DNA from: a bacterium
GTDB taxonomy: Bacteria > Pseudomonadota > Gammaproteobacteria > Burkholderiales > Burkholderiaceae_C
Direction of reading: 5' to 3'
NCBI GenBank assembly: GCA_030824555.1
Contig: JAVBXK010000057.1
Span: 1-64,000, forward strand
DNA length: 64,000 bases
The first letter of the stretch is position 1, and every line of letters begins with the position of its first letter. The notes under the pieces were generated by a model that was not told the origin of the DNA, searched no databases, and saw nothing but the letters and a program-made list of their open reading frames with translations. Shown here piece after piece: positions 1-9,700 of this stretch. Position numbers and translations under genes: made by a program.

Positions 1-225
1 TGGGGGCGCTTCGTCCACCTCGCGTGGTGCGGCCAGTTTGGGCAGGGCTGACCACAGCTCGGCCTGTGCCACCACATGCGGCGGGGTGTTTTTGTTCCAG
101 GAAATGCCCCACGTCAGGCCCGCCACCAGCAAGGCGTGCGCCACCAGTGCCAGCAACAGCGGCCCGATCCACCGGCGCTCCACGGGTGGCAGCAGGCTGG
201 TACCGGTCGGTGCGGTGGCATTCAT
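1..225 (-). CDS. tolA: TolA, N-terminal part (truncated by window edge)
   Basis: TolA is the periplasm-spanning member of the Tol-Pal envelope system. Its N-terminal membrane helix binds TolQ-TolR and its C-terminal domain, outside this window, reaches Pal and TolB. Only the first 75 codons are present. They start at the ATG read from position 225 and begin MNATAPTG. A single hydrophobic segment (GPLLLALVAHALLVAGLTWG) is followed by the periplasmic motif AELWSALP, which is typical of TolA just after the membrane. The gene follows tolR by 25 bases on the same strand, the usual tol order. Identification rests on context plus that motif; the rest lies off the left edge. Confidence 0.85.
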   Translation of the reverse strand, partial: MNATAPTGTSLLPPVERRWIGPLLLALVAHALLVAGLTWGISWNKNTPPHVVAQAELWSALPKLAAPREVDEAPP

Positions 226-250
226 GGCTGTCGCAGGCTGCATGCGGATA

Positions 251-688
251 TCAAGGCGTGGTCTGTACCGACAGGCCCACGCGCTGCACACCGGCGCGTT
301 GCAAGGTGTCCATGACCTTGACCACGGTTTCGTACTTCACGCCCTTGTCGGCCGCGATGATCACCGGCACCTCGCTGGCGCTGCCGCCTATGGCCTGCAG
401 CATGCCTTGCACCTGCGGGGCCAGGTCGCGCATGCTGGCGGGCTTGGACGTGTTGCCCTCGCGCAGTTGCAAGCCCTCGTTCTTGTCGATGGTCACCTGG
501 ATGATGCGGTCAGGTGCTTTGGCCGCCTTGCCCACGCTGGGCAGGTTGATGACGCTGGGCGAAATGAGCGGTGCGGTCACCATGAAGATGATGAGCAGCA
601 CCAACATCACATCGATGAACGGCACCATGTTGATTTCGGCAATGGTGCGGCGGCCTCGGCCGCGGCCTCGGGATGCAACGGATGGCAT
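251..688 (-). CDS. tolR: TolR, ExbD/TolR family proton-channel subunit
   Basis: TolR is the inner-membrane partner of TolQ in the proton-motive-force-driven Tol-Pal motor. The 145-residue protein starts at MPSVASRG. It has one N-terminal transmembrane helix (about residues 20-41) containing the family motif MVPFIDVMLVLLIIFM; Asp26 is the conserved protonatable residue. A periplasmic ExbD-type domain follows and ends GLSVQTTP. The same frame is open far upstream into tolQ, but the length and the position of the first helix favour the start at 688, 20 bases after the tolQ stop. It sits between tolQ and tolA. Confidence 0.95.
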   Translation of the reverse strand: MPSVASRGRGRGRRTIAEINMVPFIDVMLVLLIIFMVTAPLISPSVINLPSVGKAAKAPDRIIQVTIDKNEGLQLREGNTSKPASMRDLAPQVQGMLQAIGGSASEVPVIIAADKGVKYETVVKVMDTLQRAGVQRVGLSVQTTP

Positions 689-708
689 GTGCGTGTGTCC
701 GTTCGCGT

Positions 709-1410
709 TCAGTGGCCGGAGGGCGTGGCAGCGGTGCCGGCACCCAGGCTGCGCTGCAGGATGTTGGAGAACTCTTCCATGAAGGTCTCCAACCCGTTGG
801 CAATGCGGTCGATGTCGTGCGAGTAACGGTTGTAGGCCACCACGGCGGGAATGGCGGCGAACAGGCCAATGGCCGTGGCCACCAGTGCCTCGGCAATGCC
901 GGGTGCCACGGTGGCCAGCGTCACGGTCTGCATGCTGGCCAGGCCCGTGAAGGCGTGCATGATGCCCCACACCGTGCCAAACAGCCCCACGTAAGGCGAC
1001 ACGGAACCGACCGACGCCAGGAAGGCCAGGTTGCTTTCAATGGTGTCGAGCTCGCGTTGGAAGCTGGCGCGCATGGCGCGGCGGGCGCCGTCGAGCAGGG
1101 CGCCGGGGTCGGTGATCCGGCGCTCGCGCAGCTTTTGGTACTCGCGCATGCCGTTGGCAAAAATGCGCTCCATGGGGCCACCGGCGCGGGCGTTCTGGTT
1201 GGCCGCGGCGTACAGGTCGTTCAGGCTGGTGCCTGACCAGAAGTTGCGCTCGAAGTCGTCGTTCAGCCGCACGACCTTTTTCAGCGCAAACATTTTGCGG
1301 AAAATGGCCGCCCAGCTGGCAATGGAGCCCAGCACCAGCAGTGCCACCACGACCTGGACGACCCAGCTGGCGTGCAGCAGCAATTGAACGATGGAAAGGT
1401 TGTTGTTCAT
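709..1410 (-). CDS. tolQ: TolQ, MotA/TolQ/ExbB proton-channel protein
   Basis: TolQ forms the inner-membrane proton channel of the Tol-Pal system, needed for outer-membrane constriction at division. The 233-residue protein has a first membrane helix near residues 15-37 (SWVVQVVVALLVLG). It also has the family core with two more helices in the C-terminal half, including the GLFGTVWGIMHAF segment and the TLATVAPGIAEALVATAIGL segment with the conserved Thr-Ala-Glu-Ala pattern. Its start overlaps the ybgC stop by four bases (ATGA), so the two are translationally linked. Length is normal for the family. Confidence 0.96.
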   Translation of the reverse strand: MNNNLSIVQLLLHASWVVQVVVALLVLGSIASWAAIFRKMFALKKVVRLNDDFERNFWSGTSLNDLYAAANQNARAGGPMERIFANGMREYQKLRERRITDPGALLDGARRAMRASFQRELDTIESNLAFLASVGSVSPYVGLFGTVWGIMHAFTGLASMQTVTLATVAPGIAEALVATAIGLFAAIPAVVAYNRYSHDIDRIANGLETFMEEFSNILQRSLGAGTAATPSGH

Positions 1411-1898
1411 GGTGTGGACAAAGGGGGGTCAGATTCGGTCGGTGAGCCCAGCGCCTGCAGCACCGCTGCGGGGATGCGCTGGGGGCGCATGCGTGCGGCA
1501 TCGACCCAGCCGATGCGCACGGTGCCTTCGCACAACAGGCTGCGTTCAACGGAGTGGGGCAGGGCGGCAGAAGTTCCGGCCGCAGGCATCAGCCAGGCAC
1601 GTTGTTGTAACAGCAGGCTGGCGCGGCCACTGGTGCGCACCTGGGCTGTGACACTCAGCATGTCGTCCAGCCGGGCAGGGCGGTGGTATTTGAGCTGAAC
1701 GTCGGTCACGACGAACATGCCGCCGACGTCATCACGCAAGGCTTGCTGCCCCAGCCCCAAGCTGCGCAGCCATTCGGTGCGGGCACGCTCGAAGAACTTC
1801 AGGTAGTTGGCGTAGAACACGATGCCACCGGCATCCGTGTCTTCCCAGTAGACGCGAACCGGCCATTCAAAAACAGAAGCACTGTTTTCAATATTCAT
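1407..1898 (-). CDS. ybgC: YbgC, tol-pal-associated acyl-CoA thioesterase
   Basis: This is a hotdog-fold thioesterase of the YbgC/4-hydroxybenzoyl-CoA thioesterase family, which hydrolyses acyl-CoA and belongs to tol-pal operons. The protein is 163 residues. The catalytic signature VYWEDTDAGGIVFYANYLKF (catalytic Asp in DTDAGG) lies near residues 15-34. It is followed by FFERARTEWLRSLG, also characteristic. I start it at the ATG at 1898 (MNIENS); a GTG five codons earlier is possible. It is first in the ybgC-tolQ-tolR-tolA run and its stop overlaps the tolQ start. Confidence 0.94.
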   Translation of the reverse strand: MNIENSASVFEWPVRVYWEDTDAGGIVFYANYLKFFERARTEWLRSLGLGQQALRDDVGGMFVVTDVQLKYHRPARLDDMLSVTAQVRTSGRASLLLQQRAWLMPAAGTSAALPHSVERSLLCEGTVRIGWVDAARMRPQRIPAAVLQALGSPTESDPPLSTP

Positions 1899-1964
1899 GA
1901 GCGGTAGAGGCACTTTTTATTCAAAATCATTGCGCGTGCGGGTCTGGGGACACTGATGGCGGGC

Positions 1965-3212
1965 TCACAGGGCTTTGTCAAGCCGGTGAATGGCTTCTTG
2001 CAGTTGCGCCAGGCTGTTGGCCGTGGAGAAGCGTACGTAGCGCTGTGGGTCGGCGGTGCCGAAATCGCGCCCCGGTGTGGCCGCCAGGTGGGCGCGGTTC
2101 ATCAGTTCAAAGGCAAAGTCCCAGCTGCCGTGCGCGGGGTGGCGCGCGTCGATGCCCCAGGCTTCGCAAGCCTGTGTGCAGTCTGCCCAGGCGTAAAACG
2201 CACCGTCTGGCATCACGGGTACGGTCAGGCCCAGACGGTTGAGCTCGGGGATGAAGTAATCGCGACGCGCCTTGAACTCAGCGCGGCGGCGTTCGTATTC
2301 GGCCAGGCTGTCGGGCTCGAAGCACGCCAGCGCCGCGTGTTGGCTGATGGTGCTGGGGCAGATGAACAGGTTTTGCGCCAGTCGCTCGATCACCGGTACC
2401 AACGCAGGCGGCACCACCAGCCAGCCCAGGCGCCAGCCGGTCATGTTGAAGTACTTGGAAAAGCTGTTGATGCTGATGATGTCCTCGCCCAGAGGGCGAC
2501 CCGACGCATTCGTCAAGCGCTGCCCCTGCTCGCCCACCAAGCCCAGCGCGCTCTGGCCAAAAGTGTCGTCGTGGCTCAGGCCCAGGTAAATTTCGTCGAT
2601 CAGCGTGATGCCGCCCCGGTTGGCAACGGTCTGCGCGATGCGGCGCATTTCGTCGGGGTGAATGGACGTGCCCGTGGGGTTGGAGGGCGATGCCAGCAGC
2701 ACACCGCGCGTGCGCGGGCCCCAGGCCGCCTCGACCTGTTGTGCACTGAGCTGAAAGCGCTGTTCGGCCGTGGTGGGCAACAGCACGGCCTTGCCTTCAG
2801 CTGCGCTCACGAACTGGCGATTGCAGGGGTAGCTGGGGTCGGGCATCAGCACCTCGTCACCCGCGTCAATCAGTGCCAGACAGGCCAGCTGCAGGGCGGC
2901 CGAGGCGCCAGCCGTCAGCACGATGCGCTCGGGCGCCACGGCGATGCCGAAACGGGTGGCATACCACCGGCTGATGGCTTCCTGCAACGCGGGCAGCCCG
3001 GTGGCCTGGGTGTACTGGGTGCGACCGGCGGAAATGGCGCGTTGGGCCGCTGCCTGTACCAGTGGGGGGGCCGTGAAATCGGGCTCGCCGATGTTCAAAA
3101 AGATCATCGGCGAAGCCGAGCGGGCCACGTCTGCGGCCAACTGGCTGGCGGCCTTGGCCACCTCCATCACGTAGAAGGGGTCGATGCGCTGGGCGCGCTG
3201 GGCAATTTTCAT
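1965..3212 (-). CDS. pyridoxal-phosphate-dependent class I aminotransferase
   Basis: This is a 415-residue fold-type I, class I/II aminotransferase, cytosolic. Visible landmarks are the IGEPDF substrate-binding motif (residues 41-46), the SNPTG motif (177-181), the IDEIY Asp/Tyr pair that binds the cofactor (205-209), and the Schiff-base lysine Lys253 in SFSKYFNMTGWRLGW. Substrate specificity cannot be read from sequence. The closest families are aspartate/aromatic or alanine-type aminotransferases such as AspC/AlaA-like enzymes. It lies downstream of nusB by 93 bases and upstream of ybgC by 66 bases, all on the minus strand, so it could be read through from the riboflavin-nusB run. Confidence 0.9.
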   Translation of the reverse strand: MKIAQRAQRIDPFYVMEVAKAASQLAADVARSASPMIFLNIGEPDFTAPPLVQAAAQRAISAGRTQYTQATGLPALQEAISRWYATRFGIAVAPERIVLTAGASAALQLACLALIDAGDEVLMPDPSYPCNRQFVSAAEGKAVLLPTTAEQRFQLSAQQVEAAWGPRTRGVLLASPSNPTGTSIHPDEMRRIAQTVANRGGITLIDEIYLGLSHDDTFGQSALGLVGEQGQRLTNASGRPLGEDIISINSFSKYFNMTGWRLGWLVVPPALVPVIERLAQNLFICPSTISQHAALACFEPDSLAEYERRRAEFKARRDYFIPELNRLGLTVPVMPDGAFYAWADCTQACEAWGIDARHPAHGSWDFAFELMNRAHLAATPGRDFGTADPQRYVRFSTANSLAQLQEAIHRLDKAL

Positions 3213-3305
3213 GGGTGTTGCGTCGATGCCTTGCGCCTCATCAGCGGCAGATTGTGGCTGGGCGCTGTGCCACGTCCAGGCCTCTCATTGCGCCGTCACC
3301 TTGCA

Positions 3306-3791
3306 TCAACCCCGTTGGGCCGCAGCTTCAGCTTCGCGCCATTGCTGGCCCAGCTTGTGCAGCACGCCATTGACGTACTTGTGGCCATCGGTGCCGCCAA
3401 ATGCTTTGGCCAGCTCGATGCACTCGTTGATGACCACGCGCAACGGCACGTCCAGACAGTGCTTCAGCTCGTAGACGCCGATCCAAAGTACGCCGTGCTC
3501 GATGGGGGACACCTCGACCATGGGGCGGTCGAGCAGGGGGGCAATGGCTGCATCCAACTCGGCGGCCTGGGCAATGCAACCGTGTAGTAGCGCGTCGTAG
3601 TGCGCGCTGTCGCATTTGTGAAACCCGCTCAGGTCGCGGGTGAACAGGTCGATGTCTGCTGCCTCATTGCGGCCCACCAGATGTTGGTACAGCGCCTGCA
3701 GTGCAAACTCGCGGGCGCGGGTGCGGCCCGATTTGTCGGCCGCCTTTTTGGGACGGGGAGCGGACTTGGCGGCTTTTTGTGGTTCGGTCAT
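3306..3791 (-). CDS. nusB: NusB, transcription antitermination factor
   Basis: NusB binds boxA RNA with NusE (ribosomal protein S10) and supports rRNA transcription antitermination. The 161-residue protein starts at MTEPQKAA. A basic, lysine-rich N-terminal stretch precedes the NusB fold, recognised by [14 protein letters not shown] at the start of helix 1 and by [20 protein letters not shown] plus YVNGVLHKL near the end, both hallmarks of the family. The frame is open ten codons further upstream, into ribH, but the start at 3791 leaves a sensible 26-base gap. Linkage to ribH is common in proteobacteria. Confidence 0.96.
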   Translation of the reverse strand: MTEPQKAAKSAPRPKKAADKSGRTRAREFALQALYQHLVGRNEAADIDLFTRDLSGFHKCDSAHYDALLHGCIAQAAELDAAIAPLLDRPMVEVSPIEHGVLWIGVYELKHCLDVPLRVVINECIELAKAFGGTDGHKYVNGVLHKLGQQWREAEAAAQRG

Positions 3792-3817
3792 GTGGGTGGG
3801 TTCAGGTGTGCAGGGAA

Positions 3818-4282
3818 TCAACCCAGGTCTTCCAGCAAGTTGGCCATTTCAACGGCCACGCGGGCGGCATCGGTGCCTTTTTCAGTTTGTCGCGCAACGG
3901 CCTGTGCCAGGTTTTCGGTGGTGATGATGGCGTTGGCAATGGGCAGCTGGTAGTCCAGCGACACCCGGCTGACGCCTGCCCCCGATTCGTTGGCCACCAG
4001 CTCGAAATGGTAGGTTTCGCCCCGGATGATGCAACCCAGTGCAATGAGTGCGTCGAAGCGGTCTGTTTCGGCCATGGCCTGCAAGGCCACTGGCACTTCC
4101 AGTGCGCCGGGGACCTTCACCAGGGTGATGTGGTCGGCAGGCACGCCCAGGGCATGCAGCTCGGCCGTGGCCGATGCGGCCAGTGTGTCGGTGATGGATT
4201 CGTTGAAGCGAGCCTGAACGATACCGATACGCAGTTTTTTGCCATCCAGCCGGTCGGCTTTGCCTTTTTCAGCACCAAACAT
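3818..4282 (-). CDS. ribH: 6,7-dimethyl-8-ribityllumazine synthase
   Basis: RibH condenses 5-amino-6-ribitylaminouracil with 3,4-dihydroxy-2-butanone 4-phosphate to make lumazine, the penultimate step of riboflavin synthesis; it assembles into pentamers or icosahedra. The 154-residue protein shows the N-terminal [12 protein letters not shown] strand that binds the pyrimidine, the VPGALEVP loop (57-64), and the [12 protein letters not shown] motif with catalytic His92. Length is normal. It starts three bases after the ribB stop and precedes nusB, so it is cotranscribed with the other rib genes. Confidence 0.97.
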   Translation of the reverse strand: MFGAEKGKADRLDGKKLRIGIVQARFNESITDTLAASATAELHALGVPADHITLVKVPGALEVPVALQAMAETDRFDALIALGCIIRGETYHFELVANESGAGVSRVSLDYQLPIANAIITTENLAQAVARQTEKGTDAARVAVEMANLLEDLG

Positions 4283-4285
4283 GGG

Positions 4286-5437
4286 TCATTCCTTTTCAAC
4301 GAAACCAGTGACTTCGAGGCCGTAGCCCATCATGCTGGGCATGCGGCGGGCCTGGCTCATCAATTTCATGCGGTGCACGCCGCACTCACGCAAGATTTGC
4401 GCGCCGACGCCGTAGGTGCGCAAGTCCATGCGGCCGCGTTCAGGTGCCTGGGCAGAACGGGCCGTGCCCTGAAACTGCGCCAGCAGTTGTTCGGCACTTT
4501 CGCCGCAGTTCAGCAGCACGGCCACGCCGGTGCCGTGTGTCTGGATGTGGCGCAGGCTGGATTCCAGGCTCCACGAGTGCATGGACCGGCCCACCTCCAA
4601 TGCGTCGAGCACCGACAGGGGCTCGTGCACCCGCACGGGCACCACGGTATCTTTGCTCCAGGTGCCTTTGACCAGTGCCAGGTGCAGCGCACCACTGGGC
4701 AGGTCGCGGAAGGCATGCGCGGTGAACTCGCCAAACGCGGTGTTCAGCGCACGGGAGTCAAGGCGTTCCACCATCGACTCGGTCCGGCTGCGGTGCTGGA
4801 TCAAGTCGGCAATGGTGCCGATTTTCAGGCCGTGTTCGGCGGCAAACAGCTGCAAATCGGGCAGACGGGCCATGGTGCCATCGTCTTTCATGATCTCGCA
4901 GATGACCGACGCTGGCGTGCAGCCAGCCATGCCTGCCAGGTCGCAACCTGCCTCGGTGTGGCCCGCGCGCATCAGCACACCACCGTCCACTGCTTGCAGC
5001 GGGAAGATGTGGCCGGGCTGCACCAAGTCGTCGGCTGTGGCTTTGGCTGCCACGGCTGCCTGCACCGTGCGGGCACGGTCAGCGGCAGAAATGCCGGTGG
5101 TCACACCCTCAGCGGCTTCAATGGACACGGTGAAGGCCGTGCCTTTTTTGTCGCCGTTGCGGGCCACCATGGGCGGCAGGTTCAGCTGTTCACACCGTTC
5201 ACGGGTGAGGGTGAGGCAAATCAGGCCACGGCCGAAACGGGCCATGAAGTTGATGGCGTCGGCTGTGACGTGGTCGGCGGCCAGCACCAGGTCACCTTCG
5301 TTTTCACGGTCTTCTTCATCGACCAGAATGACGATGCGACCCGCCTTCATGTCGGCCACGATGTCTTCAACGGGAGAAATGGCCACGGGTTGGAAGGTGG
5401 CCGCTGCGGCTGCAGCAATGGGGGTGTTTTGCGTCAT
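4286..5437 (-). CDS. ribB: DHBP synthase RibB fused to a degenerate GTP cyclohydrolase II-like domain
   Basis: The N-terminal half (about residues 17-215 of 383) is 3,4-dihydroxy-2-butanone 4-phosphate synthase. It has the acidic metal-binding loop [10 protein letters not shown] (40-49), a [10 protein letters not shown]-type substrate loop and the [14 protein letters not shown] motif. The C-terminal half aligns with RibA (GTP cyclohydrolase II). However, the three zinc cysteines expected after VRVH are absent ([20 protein letters not shown] instead), and the GRGIGL catalytic loop is replaced by NCGESAEQ. It should therefore make DHBP but not hydrolyse GTP. It resembles the RibBX variant described in Proteobacteria. 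The start at MTQNTP is preferred; an in-frame start 20 codons upstream exists. Confidence 0.93.
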   Translation of the reverse strand: MTQNTPIAAAAAATFQPVAISPVEDIVADMKAGRIVILVDEEDRENEGDLVLAADHVTADAINFMARFGRGLICLTLTRERCEQLNLPPMVARNGDKKGTAFTVSIEAAEGVTTGISAADRARTVQAAVAAKATADDLVQPGHIFPLQAVDGGVLMRAGHTEAGCDLAGMAGCTPASVICEIMKDDGTMARLPDLQLFAAEHGLKIGTIADLIQHRSRTESMVERLDSRALNTAFGEFTAHAFRDLPSGALHLALVKGTWSKDTVVPVRVHEPLSVLDALEVGRSMHSWSLESSLRHIQTHGTGVAVLLNCGESAEQLLAQFQGTARSAQAPERGRMDLRTYGVGAQILRECGVHRMKLMSQARRMPSMMGYGLEVTGFVEKE

Positions 5438-5514
5438 GCAAGCAGTGTGAAAATAAAAATCGGAGGTTCGGGCTGGTGAAGCCACGGTTGCGGTCACAGC
5501 AGCGGTTCCTGCCT

Positions 5515-6156
5515 TCAGGCCGACGCGCCAGGCAAACTGCTTTGTTGCAGCATGCGTTCGACATAACGCGCAACGGTGTCAATTTCAAGGTTGACGGTGT
5601 GCCCGGCGGCCAAGTCACCCAGCGATGTGTTCTCAACCGTGTGGGGGATGAGGTTGATGCTGAAGTCGCAACCCGCAGCGCTGTCAACCACGGTGTTGAC
5701 GGTCAGGCTCACGCCGTTGATGGCAATCGAGCCCTTGTAGGCCATGAACTTCGCCAGTTCAGTGGGGGCCAGTATGCGCAGTGTCCAGCTTTCGCCGACC
5801 CGCGCAAACTCGCTGACCATGCCCACCCCATCGACATGGCCCGACACGATGTGCCCACCCAGTCGATCGTTGGCGCGAACGGCTTTTTCGAGGTTGATGC
5901 GCTTGCCCAACTCGGCCAAGCCACTGGTGCGTGACAGCGACTCGGCAGAGATGGCCACATCAAACTCGTTTGCAGCGGGATCCAGTCGCGTGACGGTCAT
6001 GCAGGCACCGTTGAGTGCGATGCTGTCCCCCAGCCCCACATCAGACAGGTAGTCTGGTGGAGTGGAGATGGTCAGGCTCTTGCCATGCTGGGTGGTCGCA
6101 CCCAGATCGCGCAGGGCGGCGATGCGCCCCACGCCAGTGATGATTCCGGTAAACAT
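5515..6156 (-). CDS. ribE: riboflavin synthase, alpha chain
   Basis: Riboflavin synthase dismutates two lumazine molecules to riboflavin plus the pyrimidine precursor; it is the last step of the pathway. The 213-residue protein starts with the invariant MFTGIITGVG. It shows the expected internal duplication, with two lumazine-binding barrels: roughly residues 1-95, with SIALNGACMTV, and 96-200, with SIAINGVSLTV. The reading frame is open 49 codons upstream, but MFTGII is the universal start. It is followed by ribB after 77 bases. I see no FMN riboswitch in the 58 bases before it or in the gap to ribB. Confidence 0.97.
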   Translation of the reverse strand: MFTGIITGVGRIAALRDLGATTQHGKSLTISTPPDYLSDVGLGDSIALNGACMTVTRLDPAANEFDVAISAESLSRTSGLAELGKRINLEKAVRANDRLGGHIVSGHVDGVGMVSEFARVGESWTLRILAPTELAKFMAYKGSIAINGVSLTVNTVVDSAAGCDFSINLIPHTVENTSLGDLAAGHTVNLEIDTVARYVERMLQQSSLPGASA

Positions 6157-6215
6157 CCTGCAATTGTCGCAGGTTGGAAAGGCCTCATCTTGCCGAAGCG
6201 CTGCCCATGGCCCAC

Positions 6216-6695
6216 TCAGCGCCAGCAGTCTGCAAGGGTCTTGCCGGTGGCTTGGCTGGCCAAGGCTTTGACGCCTGTGTTGGTGAGGGTGAAATTTCCG
6301 CATCCATCACTTGCCATGCGCCCCGTGCTGCTTCGTGTCGCAGTCAATGTGTAGCTGTTTCTTGCAACGGTGGTCAGAGAGATGGTGTAAGCCGCTGGTC
6401 CTTCTCCGGCAGGTGGTGACGTAGCGAAAGTCTGGTTGGAGAAAGACACAGCAGTTCCACCCGCGTCTTGGTCATAACGGTAGTTTTGTGAATAGAAGCG
6501 TTCCATCCACATTTGGGCAGCTTGCAACTGTGTCTGTGCATCTGCCCGGCGCCCGCGGTTGATGTACTCGTTGTAACTGGGAATGGCAATGGCTGAAAGA
6601 ACACCTATCACGACCACCGTGATCATGAGTTCAATCAGGGTAAAACCCTTCAAGTGGCCCGGCCTGCAGGTGCTTGTGTTGATGTGTGGTTTCAT
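6216..6695 (-). CDS. pilE: PilE-like type IV pilin (minor pilin)
   Basis: This is a type IV prepilin of 159 residues. A short basic leader ends in Gly and is cleaved by the PilD prepilin peptidase at KG/FTLIELM; Glu5 of the mature protein is present. A hydrophobic assembly helix follows ([20 protein letters not shown]), then [18 protein letters not shown], which is typical of PilE. A C-terminal cysteine pair (DGCGNF ... LADCWR) would form the D-region disulphide. It is the last gene of the fimT-pilVWXY1-pilE operon, 16 bases after pilY1, so it is a tip or minor pilin rather than necessarily the major subunit. Confidence 0.92.
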   Translation of the reverse strand: MKPHINTSTCRPGHLKGFTLIELMITVVVIGVLSAIAIPSYNEYINRGRRADAQTQLQAAQMWMERFYSQNYRYDQDAGGTAVSFSNQTFATSPPAGEGPAAYTISLTTVARNSYTLTATRSSTGRMASDGCGNFTLTNTGVKALASQATGKTLADCWR

Positions 6696-6711
6696 GGTTT
6701 TGCGTTGAATG

Positions 6712-9700
6712 TCATTTCAGGGTCCGCATGTTTTGAATTTCACGCCATTGGCTGCGAGAAGGGGACACGTCCACGCCGGTGACCTTGTCGATCGTTCCTT
6801 GATTGTTGTTGCCCAGCCCAACGACCTTGCGCTGACCGTTCACAATGGAGATACCCATGGTTCGTTTCTGAACGTTACCACCATCAATGCCTGCCAGATT
6901 GACAACGTCAGATCCGAGGGTGATGGTTCCAAACTGACTGACTTTGGGTGTGCCTACGGTCGGGTCGATACCCCAAAGCTGAGTCAACGGGCTGTTGAAG
7001 CAGTTGGTTGTGGTGGTGGGCGCGCGCAAGGTTGTAAAGAACAAAGTACCCACGGCGATCTCAGGACTGCTGATCAGCATTTCACTGGTTACGTTCGAGC
7101 TAGTAGACAGTGGCGGGAAATCCAGATACCAGCCATCGTGAGTGGCTGGATTGAATGTGCTGGTTTTAACCGATCCGGTTACTTCAGCCGCAGTTTCAAT
7201 ATAGACGTTGCCTGATGTGGTGCGCTTTGCGACGCGTCTGGCCATCCTGCTCAGATTGCTGTTGACTGCAGTGGTCCTGGCTTTGTCGTAAATGCCATAA
7301 AAACGCTGGGGCAAACTGCTGGATGGAAAGTCGCCGGTAAATATGGATTTACCTGTACCAAAGCCGATCATCGATCCCCCGATGGTGGGGAACGAAATGA
7401 CGGGTGCCGTTGTAACGGGTATGCGTGTGGTGCCGTCTTTGGCTTCGAACAATGGGCCACCTAACGCAACTGACCACGATGTGGGCGTGCTGCTAGAAAC
7501 GTCGAACTTCCAAAGGCGGCCAAGCAAATCGGTGCCGTAAATGGTGTCGGCTTTGCCATCACGATCGGTATCGGCCCATGTGACACCAACCAGTCCGTTG
7601 CCCGTCTCCGTATCAGTGGCCAACTTGATGTAGTGCGTGCTTGCCGTCCAAGTGCCACTTGAGGGGCCATCCACAAACAAAACGTACAGGAAAGCTTTGC
7701 CGTTGGTCGAGTTGACGCCGTTCGGTACCAGCAAGGCGTACTTCCCGTTCTGCATCCTCGCAACCGTGCTGGCTTGGTAGGTGTCAGGGTGTGTTTTCAC
7801 ATCACCAATGCCATAGCCCAAGTCTGCATCGTCGTCCGAGGAAAACATCCACTTGAAGCTGTTGGAGTCGATGGTGGTTGTGTTGGTCACATCCAAGGCG
7901 AAAACAGCTTTACCACCTCTGCCCAAACTGCTGAACAGATAGGTTTTCCATGCGGGTGTGCCACCCACCAACACATCGGCGGTGTAGGGGGTGCCGTCCA
8001 TGCCTGCGACGATGGTGTTGGTTGTGTTCAGCGAAATGTTGCGCAAGCGACTCAACAATGGAGAAGGCACGTACGAGACAACGGGGCTGCCCAGGTTGGA
8101 CCCGGATGCTGCAAAAGCATGCAACATGCCATCATTGGAGCCCACCCACAGCAAATCCCGCCGTGACGCTTGTGCCGTCACGAATGTGCTGTATTTGGGT
8201 TCGCTGCCAAAGGTGGGCAATTGGCGCGCAGAGGGTTTGCCTTGCAGCCACGGATTCGAGTTGACAATCGTGCCAAGCAAGTACCGCGGGTTGGTAGTTG
8301 ATGTGGTTTGTGTCACGTCTTTGGCTCTGTAGCGCCACAGTCGACCGGTGGTGCCGGGTGCCGCTTCATTGGTGTCGTCACCACGCAAATAGTCGATGAG
8401 TTGGTCTGTTTCCGCTTCGGTACCGCCTGAGGTCTTGAGTGCCACATAGGCCGTGCCCGTCGCCCCACCCAACCCTGTTTTGGTGAATGCAGCGCCGCTG
8501 GCACCTGCGTTGGTGATGACGTTGCGGTCTGCAGCCGCGACGGCTGCCAGTTTGGAAGAACCGTCCCAGGCGGGAGTGGTCGGGAAATTGCCGGCAGCAT
8601 CCATCTTGAATGCCTGGACGGTTCCCCAGCGGTTGTCCTGGCTGAAGTTGGCTGTGTACACATAGCCACCCGCCGAGATTTGCGCAGATGACACAGCAGG
8701 TGCTGCGTTTGAGCTGGATGAAATTTTGCGCAGCAGTGCCTCCAGTCGCTTTTCCAGCAGTTCAGGCCGCCTGCCAAGAAAGTAACCATCGGGCTCACCG
8801 TCTTGACAAGCGGTACCGGAACATGCGGAGCCGTCGTTGTGTTCCACATCCCATTCTGCCGCCAGGTTGGGCAATTCATTGGCGTCAGTTTTATTGGTTG
8901 GCGTGAAACTGCCGTATTTGGCGGCATACCACAAAGGATCTTCCAGCGTCACGTTCGACGCGCCGTTCATGTCAAACGTAATGGAGATAGGGGAGCTTCT
9001 TGGATTGACGCAAAGATGAGCCGGTACGCTAGTATGGTGCGGACAATGCGTGGTCCTAGTGGTTGAAGTTGGTGATGCCGTGATGCATGCATAGTCTCCA
9101 CGGGAACTTGCGTCCATTTGACCCGCAGCGATACCAGGGAACGCGCCACTCGCAGCAACTGATACGGTCGAAAGATTTGTGGATGCACGGTATGTGCTAT
9201 TGCGGCACAAACGCCCCGTCGCGTCTCCAATGGCGCCTGCTGCTGCGCCGCCGTCTCCCAGCCATTCATGCGTCAAATAGCGCCCGTCTTTGGTGGTTCC
9301 AATGACAGTGAAACCGAAAGTGGCCTGCGCCCCCCCCATGCCTGCAACGACATCGGTGGTGATTTTGATTTTTCCGCCTGTCAGAATATCGTAGCGGATG
9401 AAGCCTGCCAGATCGCCATCGTAATCGCCACCAAACTGCACGTCATTGATGGTCACCACAAAGGAGCCGTGGGTGGCAGAGGAACTGATCGACGAAAACG
9501 TCAACATGGCACCCGGCATTTTGCCGCCGCTGTTGAACAGTGCCTCTGGCGTGATGTACACATATTTTTGGGGTGATGTGCTTGGAATGGGCACTTCCAC
9601 CCTGGGTACGCCGCCCGCCATGGCTGCCGCATAGGTTTTTACTTTCAACGCAGTATCCGGTAGGTCGCTGGGGGGGCTGGTGACGGTTCGAATTTTGTTG

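Noticed and set aside
1956-3587. 543-codon plus-strand frame opposite the aminotransferase and nusB
   Set aside because: It lies antisense to two well-recognised genes, is rich in Gly, His and Gln with no family motif, and reflects the codon bias of the genes on the other strand.
3701-5479. 592-codon plus-strand frame opposite ribH and ribB
   Set aside because: Antisense to conserved riboflavin genes; composition is that of a mirrored high-GC coding strand.
5438-5514. FMN riboswitch in the rib operon
   Set aside because: The 77-base gap is too short and lacks the conserved RFN stems; the region before ribE is only 58 bases.
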